The notes below the pieces were generated by a model. It was given only the letters and a program-made list of their open reading frames with translations, ran no database searches and had not been told where the DNA came from. DNA of 64,000 bases from Pseudomonas sp. B21-028 (GTDB lineage Bacteria; Pseudomonadota; Gammaproteobacteria; Pseudomonadales; Pseudomonadaceae): positions 3,100,001 through 3,164,000 of the forward strand of contig NZ_CP087184.1 of the NCBI RefSeq assembly GCF_024749045.1, in the 5' to 3' direction. Made by a program: the position numbers and the translations under genes. Below, one piece after another: positions 44,440 through 51,732 of this stretch; position 1 is the stretch's first letter; each line of letters opens with the position of its first letter.

Positions 44440-46107
44440 TCAGGCTCCGATCATCTCCCGGACCTTGGCCGTCAACAGATCAAACGTGAACGGCTTGGTG
44501 ATCATTTGCATGCCCGGGTCGAGGAATCCGCCGCGTACCGCGGCATGCTCAGCGTAGCCGGTGATGAACAGCACCCGCAGGTCCGGACGGATCTGCCGGC
44601 CGACTTCCGCCAGTTGCCGGCCGTTCATGCCCGGCAAGCCCACGTCGCTGATCAACAGATCGATGCGCTGGCCTGACTGAAGAATCGGCACCGCACCGTT
44701 GGCATCGCTGGCTTCAAGGAAGGTATAGCCCAGTTCGCCCAGTACCGAGCTGACCAGTACCCGCACTGCCGGATCGTCTTCGACGATCAGCACGGTCTCG
44801 CCGGCGTGCGCGGGGGCGGCATGTTGGCTGTCGATTAACGACTCGGGTGTTTCTTCGCCCAGGAAACGCGGCAGATAAAGACTGACAGTCGTGCCTTTGC
44901 CAACGTCACTGTCGATGGCCACATGGCCACGTGATTGCTTGCTGAACCCATAGATCATCGACAGGCCCAGCCCCGTGCCCTGGCCGATGGGCTTGGTAGT
45001 GAAAAATGGATCGAATGCGCGATTGATGACCGATTCGGGCATGCCGCAGCCGCTGTCCTGCACGCTCAGCACCACATAGTCGCCGGGCTCCAGGTTGGTG
45101 TACGCGTCGGTGAAACCGGCATCCAGATGTTTGTTGAACGTGCGCACCACCAGCATTCCGCCTTCCGGCATGGCATCGCGTGCGTTGAGCACAAGGTTGA
45201 GCAGGGCGCTTTCCAGTTGATTGGGATCGGCCTCGGCAATCCAGAGCTCCTCGTCCAGCTGCATGTCCAGCCGGATGCTCTCGTTGAGACTGCGCTGCAA
45301 CAGCTCCCCCATGGACAACACCAGCGTGTTCATCTGCACGGCCTTGGAATCCAGCGACTGGCGCCGGGAGAAAGCCAGCAGGCGATGGGTCAGGCCGGCT
45401 GCTCGGTTGGCTGAGGTCACGCCGAGGTCGATCAGGCTGTCCAGGTCTTCGGTGCGCCCCCGGGCCAGGCGCCTGCGCAGCAGTTCGAGGCTGCCGATGA
45501 TGCCGGTCAACATGTTGTTGAAGTCGTGGGCGATACCGCCGGTCAGTTGGCCGACCGCTTCCATTTTCTGCGATTGACGCAGGGCTTCCTCATTGTGGCG
45601 CAATTGAGCGGTGCGCTCTTCTACCTGCTGTTCAAGGGTTTCGAGGGTATTTTGCAGGCGCAGCTCACTGTTGCTGAGATCGATCAGGCGTTCCCGGGCC
45701 TCGTATTGCCTTCGTCGACCGCGCAAGGCGGTGGTGACCAGGCTGACCAGGGTCACCGGATGGAACGGGCGCTCCAGGAACGTTACGTTGCCCAGCTGCA
45801 TGCCGATACGTGCCGCCGGGTTCTGTTCCGGACCCCCATGATGGGTCAGCAGGACGATGGGCAGGTCGGACCAGGCCGGCTGCTGTTCAATATGCTGGAA
45901 CAATGTCTCCAGGTCGGGACCTACCAAGGCTTCCGACGAGATGACCAACAGGCCGGCGCCATGTTCAAGTTCCTCACACAACTGCCCCAGGTGGCGACAA
46001 ATGAGGCCGGTGAACCCGGCTTCATTCAGGATCATCAGGGCGATCTGGCTGTCCCGTCCCAGCGGCGCGAGGATCAGTGCCCGCTCCGACAGGGGCTCGA
46101 CCGACAT
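44440..46107 (-). CDS. Hybrid histidine kinase coupled to KaiC-like protein
   Basis: 555 aa from ATG at 46107 (TGATG overlap with the kaiC-like stop). The N-terminal about 130 residues form a receiver-like domain without an obvious phospho-Asp motif (VISSEALVG). Then a coiled coil, HisKA with His194 (GGIAHDFNNML), HATPase (GQGTGLGLSMIYGF) and a C-terminal receiver with Asp in LISDVGLPGMNG. Soluble, so the signal is internal; the KaiC-like partner is the obvious input. Confidence 0.9.
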   Translation of the reverse strand: MSVEPLSERALILAPLGRDSQIALMILNEAGFTGLICRHLGQLCEELEHGAGLLVISSEALVGPDLETLFQHIEQQPAWSDLPIVLLTHHGGPEQNPAARIGMQLGNVTFLERPFHPVTLVSLVTTALRGRRRQYEARERLIDLSNSELRLQNTLETLEQQVEERTAQLRHNEEALRQSQKMEAVGQLTGGIAHDFNNMLTGIIGSLELLRRRLARGRTEDLDSLIDLGVTSANRAAGLTHRLLAFSRRQSLDSKAVQMNTLVLSMGELLQRSLNESIRLDMQLDEELWIAEADPNQLESALLNLVLNARDAMPEGGMLVVRTFNKHLDAGFTDAYTNLEPGDYVVLSVQDSGCGMPESVINRAFDPFFTTKPIGQGTGLGLSMIYGFSKQSRGHVAIDSDVGKGTTVSLYLPRFLGEETPESLIDSQHAAPAHAGETVLIVEDDPAVRVLVSSVLGELGYTFLEASDANGAVPILQSGQRIDLLISDVGLPGMNGRQLAEVGRQIRPDLRVLFITGYAEHAAVRGGFLDPGMQMITKPFTFDLLTAKVREMIGA

Positions 46108-47609
46108 CACTTGAGCTCATCCCTGAGCAGCGGATGGTCCGCTCCCATATAGGTCGGTACCCCACGCAAGACACCCTGGAAGGCTTCGAGTGGCTCACCG
46201 ATCGTCATGCCTTGCCCGCTGATGCGGTACTCGCGGATCGTCGATTCGTGACTGCCGGTGCGCTTCTTGATGATGGAAATCGCCCGGCGGACCTTACCCA
46301 GCGCCTCGAAATACCGCAACAGAATCACGGTGTCGGCCAGATAAGTAATGTCCACCGGCGCCTGCATGTCGCCTACCAGGCCATGTTGCGCAACGGTCAT
46401 GAAGGTCGCTGCTCCCTTGCGATTGAGGTACAGCAACAGCTCGTGCATGTGCAGCACCAGAGCGTTTTCTTCCGGCATGGCGGCCTGATAGCCGTTGATG
46501 CTGTCGATCACCACGGTCTTGATGTCACCTTCATCGACGCAACGACGTACCCGGTGGGAGAACTCGCCGGGGGACAACTCGGCGGCGTCCACCTGTTCGA
46601 TCAACAGGTTTCCGGTCCCTTGCAGCGCCTGCAGGTCGATGCCGATATTTTTCATGCGTTCGAACAGCAGGCCCAGCTCTTCGTCGAAAATGAACAAGGC
46701 AGCCTTTTCGCCGCGATGCACGGCGGCTGCGGCGAAAATCATCGAGATCAGCGACTTCCCGGTACCGGCCGGCCCCAGGATCAAGGTGCTGGACCCCGTC
46801 TCGATACCGCCACCCAGCAGGGCATCCATTTCCGCGATGCCACTGGACAGTTGTTTGCGCAGGTATTGCCCGCGATGCTCGGCCGCCACCAGGCGCGGGA
46901 AGACATGAAGACCGTCCCCCATGATCGTGAAGTCGTGGAAGCCGCCACGGTATTTTTGCCCGCGATACTTGACCACCCGGATCCGTCGCCGCTCGGCGCC
47001 ATAATTGGGCGTCAGCTCTTCGAGGCGAATCACCCCGTGGGCGACACTGTGCACGGTCTTGTCCAGGGATTCGGTGGTCAGGTCATCGAGCAGCAGGACG
47101 GTGGCGTCGTAGCGCACGAAGTAATGCTTGATCGCCAGGATCTGCCGACGATAGCGCAGGGAGCTCTGTGCCAGCAGGCGGATCTCCGACAGGCTGTCGA
47201 GTACGACCCGGGTCGGCTTGACCTGTTCGACCACCTCGAAGATTTGCCGCGTCGCTTCCCCAAGCTCCAGGTCCGATGAATACAGCAGACTTTGCTGATG
47301 CTCGGCATTGAGCAGGCTTTCAGGCGGCGTCAGTTCGAAAATGTGAATGTTTTCGTCCAGCGTCCATCCGTGGGAGGTCGCGCCTTGGCGCAGTTCACGC
47401 TCGGTTTCCGACAGCGTGATGTACAACGAGCGCTCGCCGGCCTTGGCGCCGGCCAACAGGAAATGCAACGCGACCGTGGTCTTGCCGGTGCCGGGTTCCC
47501 CTTCCAACAGGAACACATGGCCGCGGGACAAGCCACCGGAGAGGATATTGTCCAGTCCTTCGATACCGGTGGCGGCTTTGGCGTCGATCAACTCGTTCAA
47601 TGTAGACAA
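46107..47609 (-). CDS. KaiC-like RecA-fold ATPase
   Basis: 500 aa from TTG at 47609, chosen because AGGGGG lies 6 nt upstream and the product then starts MSTLNEL; an ATG at 47624 is the alternative. Two tandem KaiC domains: Walker A GEPGTGKT (37-44) with ExE in LSETERELR, and Walker A GPAGTGKS (279-286) with FDEELGLLF. No KaiA or KaiB is nearby. In non-cyanobacteria such proteins act in stress signalling with a histidine kinase, which fits the coupled downstream gene. Confidence 0.88.
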   Translation of the reverse strand: MSTLNELIDAKAATGIEGLDNILSGGLSRGHVFLLEGEPGTGKTTVALHFLLAGAKAGERSLYITLSETERELRQGATSHGWTLDENIHIFELTPPESLLNAEHQQSLLYSSDLELGEATRQIFEVVEQVKPTRVVLDSLSEIRLLAQSSLRYRRQILAIKHYFVRYDATVLLLDDLTTESLDKTVHSVAHGVIRLEELTPNYGAERRRIRVVKYRGQKYRGGFHDFTIMGDGLHVFPRLVAAEHRGQYLRKQLSSGIAEMDALLGGGIETGSSTLILGPAGTGKSLISMIFAAAAVHRGEKAALFIFDEELGLLFERMKNIGIDLQALQGTGNLLIEQVDAAELSPGEFSHRVRRCVDEGDIKTVVIDSINGYQAAMPEENALVLHMHELLLYLNRKGAATFMTVAQHGLVGDMQAPVDITYLADTVILLRYFEALGKVRRAISIIKKRTGSHESTIREYRISGQGMTIGEPLEAFQGVLRGVPTYMGADHPLLRDELK

Positions 47610-47742
47610 AAATAGCCCCCTCATGGCCAGGGAAGTAAAGCAGGTTGAAGTGTCTGAATACTTGACCTTTGGCGGTGATAGCGGTTCCACTTCCTGCACA
47701 AAACCTGTGAAGTTGTACAGCTTTTGGAGCGATCGGGGCTTT

Positions 47743-48798
47743 CTACAACCCTTGCTGCAACGCCGGGTCGTCCGGGTTCAGCTGCTCCAGTTTCGCCAGC
47801 AGGATCTGCACATTCTGCAGTTGCCCGGTTTCCTTCCAATAGTTGATCAGCAGTACCCGCGCCTTGCGGTCGGCGGGGTAGCGCTGGACAATTTCCTGCA
47901 ACTGTTTCTGCGCGGCTTCCAGCTCTTGCTCGGCATGCAGGGTGGTTGCCAGGTCGTAACGGTAATGACGATTGTCTGGCTCGAGTTCCACGGCTTTTGC
48001 CAGGCCGAGCACCGCGTATTCGCTCTGGCCATGCTGCAGCAACCACATGCCCAGCGCATGTTGCAGATAAGCTGACTGCGGCTGGCTTTGCAACTGTTTG
48101 GCGAGTAACTGTCGCGCGGCTTCGCCCTGACCCTGTTTGTCGAGCACTTCGATCTGCGTGACCACTGCCGGCAGGTTGTCCGGCTGCAGGCGCAGGGCTT
48201 GCTCCAGGGCTTGCTGGGCCTTTTTCAGCTCGGCGTTGTGCAGGTGCAAGCGGGCGAGTTGATAGAAAGACTCGGTGGTTTGCGGGCCGTCCTGAAGCTG
48301 CTGTTCCCAGGTATCGATGGCCAGCTGCATGGCGCCGAAGTACAAACCAAGGTCATCCGGCGACAGGCCCAGCAGTGCGTTCACGGCGGCAAATCGCACG
48401 CTGGGATCGTCATCGTCGAGCAACGGCCCCAGCAGCAGGCTGCGCTGTCCCGTCGGCACCAGCCCGACAATGCTGGCGATGGCGGCCCGACGTACATCCG
48501 GCGATTCGTTGTGCAGGTCCGCATCCGCCAGTTTCAGAGCCTGGGGGCTCGGGTAGTTCGGCAGTTCGGCGTGCAGCCACACACGCCGCTTGGGCGAGAG
48601 ATCCGGACGCCCCAATTGCTGATAGAGCATTCTTGCCGCGCCTGGAAGCCCATTGCGTGCCTGTGCCAAGGCTTCACTGTAGCCGCGCTTGACGGCCTCG
48701 GGGATCTGAGGGGTGCTGCTGTGCCGCCACAACGCAACCAGACCGATCATCAGGACGACCCCAAGGCTGAGCAGAAGATAGCGGCGAGACGAGAGCAT
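47743..48798 (-). CDS. Membrane-anchored TPR protein
   Basis: 351 aa from ATG at 48798 (MLSSRRYLLLSLGVVLMIGL). The longer in-frame extension runs through a REP and is rejected. One N-terminal membrane helix, then a HEAT-like segment (SPDVRRAAIASIVGL, DPSVRFAAVNALLGL) and several TPR units (ALEQALRLQPDNLPA, GLAKAVELEPDNRHYRYDLA) to the C-terminus. Probable periplasmic scaffold. It lies upstream of the kaiC-like gene on the same strand. Confidence 0.82.
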   Translation of the reverse strand: MLSSRRYLLLSLGVVLMIGLVALWRHSSTPQIPEAVKRGYSEALAQARNGLPGAARMLYQQLGRPDLSPKRRVWLHAELPNYPSPQALKLADADLHNESPDVRRAAIASIVGLVPTGQRSLLLGPLLDDDDPSVRFAAVNALLGLSPDDLGLYFGAMQLAIDTWEQQLQDGPQTTESFYQLARLHLHNAELKKAQQALEQALRLQPDNLPAVVTQIEVLDKQGQGEAARQLLAKQLQSQPQSAYLQHALGMWLLQHGQSEYAVLGLAKAVELEPDNRHYRYDLATTLHAEQELEAAQKQLQEIVQRYPADRKARVLLINYWKETGQLQNVQILLAKLEQLNPDDPALQQGL

Positions 48799-48927
48799 GC
48801 AGGTAATCCATGACCGGGAACTTGAAGTGTCGCAAGCTTCGGTCAGGTGGGGGGCTGAGTCAAACCTTGTAATAGGTATGCAGGGCCTGTGAGTACAGGT
48901 TGCTCTTGCTGGAATGTGGCAAGAACC

Positions 48928-49012
48928 TGGTGGGAGCGAGCCTGCTCGCGATAGCTCCCTGCCAGTCGGCATCCCTATTGACTGACACGCTGCCATCGCG
49001 AGCAGGCTCGCT
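48928..49012. repeat. REP pair, second copy interrupted by the IS element
   Basis: A complete REP at 48928-48955 and an opposed one starting at 48991 that breaks after GCAGGCTCGCT (49012). Its missing half CTCCCACAGGGG resumes at 50189 on the other side of the IS110 element. Confidence 0.92.
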
Positions 49013-49020
49013 TGTATGGT

Positions 49021-49185
49021 AGGACTTGAAGGGAGGAGGAGGGACAAGGCTCGATTCTGACTGTTAGCCGCAGTACAGACCGTGGGAGATTTCGCCCCTC
49101 CTCCTTTCACCCAAGCGCCGATAAAGAATGCTTCTGGCCTAGACCGACGATAGGAACAAGCCTGCGCCTCTGGGTGAACCCTTCA
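49021..49185 (+). ncRNA. Candidate IS110 bridge RNA with readable guides
   Basis: Target loop: a 13-bp helix GGGAGGAGGAGGG (49031-49043) with CCCTCCTCCTTTC (49096-49108) encloses an internal loop and an apical hairpin TCTGACTG/CAGTACAGA (49056-49079). The 5' side of the loop carries GGCTCG (49048-49053), identical to the REP left of the core. The 3' side carries GTGGGAG (49082-49088), the reverse complement of CTCCCAC right of the core. Donor loop: helix TTCACCCA (49106-49113)/TGGGTGAA (49171-49178) encloses AGAAT (49125-49129), identical to the element's right end, and ACAAG (49156-49160), complementary to CTTGT at its left end. RNA limits are approximate. Confidence 0.8.
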
Positions 49186-49216
49186 AGTGTTCAAACCTTA
49201 GCCCGGAGGATTTTCA

Positions 49217-50164
49217 ATGGCAATGCCCATCGCCATCACCCAGCCAATCGTAGGTGTCGATGTCGCCAAGGATGAGTTGGTGATTTATCACGCCGAATCT
49301 GACCGGCTCGAAACAATCCCCAATACCAAAGCTGCGATCAAGAAATGGCTCAAGGCGTTGCCCGCATCAGTGGATGTTGCCATTGAAGCGACCAATACCT
49401 ATCACCAGGAATTCGCCGATCTGGCCTATGCGCAAGGTTGTGTGATCTACATAATCGACGGTTACGAGCTCAGTCATTACCGCAAGGGCGTGAAAGTTCG
49501 CGCGAAAACAGATGCGCTGGATGCTCGCTTGCTGGCCCGCTACTTAAACAACGAAGGCCACCTGTTGCACCCTTGGGTCCCGCCATCACCCCTTTATTGC
49601 CGACTTATAAGCCTTTTCCGGCGCCGCGCAGCTCTGGTTCAGGCGCGTGTCAGCCTCAAGCAGAGCTGGGCGAACGAGCCATTGCTCGAAGCGGCTTTCA
49701 AAAGCCAGATAAACGCTATGCAAAGACTGGAAACCCTGCTCGAAAAAACCATTCAGACGCAGTTGGAACAAGCCGGTTTGGCTCATCAGCTCAAGCGTTG
49801 CATGAAAGTCGAAGGCATCGGCTTGTTGAGTGGTGCTCGTTTAATCGCGTCGTTTCAGCGTGGGGACTTCAGGAATGCCGATGCTTTCATCGCTTTTCTG
49901 GGCTTGGATTTGCGCATAGCGGACTCGGGGAAAAAGAAAGGGCGCCGTTGCTTGTCTAAACGAGGTGATCCAGAGGCGCGTCGCTTGATGCACAACGCCG
50001 CGATGTCGGCGAGCCGCACCGCGGCGTGGAGGGGATTTTATGAGGCCCTAAGGGCTCGAGGACTTAGCACAACCCAAGCACTGGTAGCACTGGCCCGCAA
50101 ACTTGCGCGAGTGGTATTCGCTCTGTTGAAGAACCAGAGCGAATACCTACCAAAATGCATCTAG
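49217..50164 (+). CDS. IS110-family transposase/recombinase
   Basis: 315 aa, intact. The N-terminal RuvC-like DEDD domain has Asp15 (GVDVAKDE), Glu57 (AIEATNTY), Asp99 and Asp102 (KTDALDARL). The C-terminal Tnp domain contains GIGLLSGARLIASFQ and CLSKRGDPEARRL with probable nucleophile Ser247. These spacings match IS621-type bridge-RNA-guided recombinases. The start is preceded by CGGAGGAT. Nothing suggests inactivation. Confidence 0.95.
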   Translation: MAMPIAITQPIVGVDVAKDELVIYHAESDRLETIPNTKAAIKKWLKALPASVDVAIEATNTYHQEFADLAYAQGCVIYIIDGYELSHYRKGVKVRAKTDALDARLLARYLNNEGHLLHPWVPPSPLYCRLISLFRRRAALVQARVSLKQSWANEPLLEAAFKSQINAMQRLETLLEKTIQTQLEQAGLAHQLKRCMKVEGIGLLSGARLIASFQRGDFRNADAFIAFLGLDLRIADSGKKKGRRCLSKRGDPEARRLMHNAAMSASRTAAWRGFYEALRARGLSTTQALVALARKLARVVFALLKNQSEYLPKCI

Positions 50165-50216
50165 GGGGCTAGCCCTGCACCATAGAATCTCCCACAGGGG
50201 CTCGCGGGTGAGAGAT

Positions 50217-50248
50217 AAAAAGCCCCGCATCCAGGGCGGAGGCGGGGC
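50217..50248 (-). terminator. Intrinsic terminator of mexEF-oprN
   Basis: GCCCCGC (50222-50228) pairs with GCGGGGC (50242-50248). On the minus strand the stem is followed by five T. It lies about 50 nt beyond the oprN stop. Confidence 0.88.
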
Positions 50249-50299
50249 AAGGGTCTGGTTGATTGCGGTCAACCAAAGGGGCTCGGTGTGAACGGTTGG

Positions 50300-51721
50300 T
50301 CAGTTGCTGGCGACGGTTTCTGGCTGCCAGCCACCGCCCAGGGCCTTGTAGATCGCGACGATGCCGCGATAAAGGTCGACTTCGGCCTGGGCCTGGGTGT
50401 CTTCGGCGGCCAGGCGTTCGCGCTGGGCGTCGAGCAGCACGAGGAAATCCACGGTGCCTTCGCGGTAGCGGATTTCGGCCAGGTCGGCAGCGGCGCGGCT
50501 GGATTCGCTCTGGCGGATCAACGAGATCAGCCGTTGCTGGCGTTTGCCGTAATCGCTGAAGGCGTTTTCCGATTCTTCCAGGGCCAGTAGTACCTGCTGC
50601 TCATAAGTCGCCAGGGCGCCATCGGCCTCGGCATTGGCACCGCGCAGGCGAGCCCGCACGCTGCCCAGGTCAAAGGCCGCCCAGGTAATGCTCGGGCCCA
50701 GCGCCCAGGCATTGGCCGCCGAGGAGCCGATCTGCGAACCACGCCCTGCGGTAAAGCCAAGGAAGCCGCTCAAGCTGACCCGTGGAAACAGGTCGGCCTT
50801 GGCCACGCCAATGCGCGCGGTGGCCGCGGCCAACTGACGTTCGGCGCTGAGAATGTCCGGGCGACGTTGCAGCAACTGCCCCGGGTCGCCGATCGGCAAG
50901 GCCTTGGCAATGGCCGGCAGGTCTTTGGGGCTCAGGTCCACGCTCAATTTGTCCGGGCGCTCACCCAGCAGAGTGGCGATGCGGTTGCGCTGACGCACCT
51001 GTTCAGCCTGCAACTGCGGCACGCTGGCTTCTACCGAGGCCAGGCGTGCATCGGCACGGACCACGTCCAGCTGATCGCCCACACCGGCATCGCGCAGGCT
51101 TTCGGTGATCTTGCGCGACGCCTGCTGGTTCCTAAGGTTCGCCAGGGCGATTTTTTCCCGCAGCTGGGCGCCGCGCAGTTGACCGTAGGCATCCACCAAC
51201 TCGGCGATCATGGTCACCTGCAGTTGATAGAGATCGGCCTCGGCCGCCTGCTGATCGGCGTCGGTGGCTTCCAGGTTGCGCTGGATGCGCCCGAACAGAT
51301 CCACTTCCCAAGCCATGTCCAGGCCCAGGTCGTAGCGCTCGGTATTGACCCGGTCGGTGGTCTGTCCCGGAATCTGGCCTTTGCCCAGGTTGCTGCTGAC
51401 GCGACTGGTGATGGTCGGCATCGCATCATTGCTGGCGTCGTCGCGAATGGCCCGCGCCGCGCGCAGACGGGCGAAGGCTACGCGCAACTCGCGGTTGCCT
51501 TCCAGGGAACGGCTCACCAGCGCGTTGAGGGTCGGGTCATCGAACTGCTGCCACCAGACACCTTCGAAACGTGCCCGGTCGAAGTTCTTCTGGCCGGCGG
51601 CGCCGTCCGTGGCGGTAGTGATATTCGCTGCCTCGGTTTGCGGTGCCTTGTAGTCCGGCCCCACGGCGCAGGCACTCAGCGCCAGGACCAGCAAGCTCGG
51701 CACGAACACTTTCAAGCTCAT
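50300..51721 (-). CDS. oprN: Outer-membrane efflux lipoprotein, OprN type
   Basis: 473 aa from ATG at 51721. Lipobox LSAC with Cys18, then two OEP repeats of the TolC/NodT family (about 60-250 and 270-460). It forms the trimeric outer-membrane duct for MexEF. It starts 11 nt after mexF. By family it could be called NodT/OprM-like; the OprN name rests on the operon. Confidence 0.88.
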   Translation of the reverse strand: MSLKVFVPSLLVLALSACAVGPDYKAPQTEAANITTATDGAAGQKNFDRARFEGVWWQQFDDPTLNALVSRSLEGNRELRVAFARLRAARAIRDDASNDAMPTITSRVSSNLGKGQIPGQTTDRVNTERYDLGLDMAWEVDLFGRIQRNLEATDADQQAAEADLYQLQVTMIAELVDAYGQLRGAQLREKIALANLRNQQASRKITESLRDAGVGDQLDVVRADARLASVEASVPQLQAEQVRQRNRIATLLGERPDKLSVDLSPKDLPAIAKALPIGDPGQLLQRRPDILSAERQLAAATARIGVAKADLFPRVSLSGFLGFTAGRGSQIGSSAANAWALGPSITWAAFDLGSVRARLRGANAEADGALATYEQQVLLALEESENAFSDYGKRQQRLISLIRQSESSRAAADLAEIRYREGTVDFLVLLDAQRERLAAEDTQAQAEVDLYRGIVAIYKALGGGWQPETVASN

Positions 51722-51732
51722 TGTGGCCAAGC

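Larger units (their letters stand above)
49013..50190 (+). mobile_element. IS110-family element (IS621-like) inserted in a REP
   Basis: The interrupted REP defines both ends: left flank ends GCTCG-CT at 49012, element starts TGTATGG, element ends CCATAGAAT-CT at 50190, right flank resumes CCCACAGGGG. One CT is kept at each junction, as expected for IS110-type recombination at a CT core; there are no terminal inverted repeats or long target duplication. About 1.18 kb. It holds one transposase gene with a 204-bp 5' and a 26-bp 3' non-coding end, the layout of IS110 elements that encode a bridge RNA in the left end. Confidence 0.92.

Noticed and set aside
48799..49110. N-terminal extension of the TPR protein through upstream DNA
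   Set aside because: It is encoded by a REP element and lacks membrane-anchor logic; the ATG at 48798 begins directly with the TM helix.
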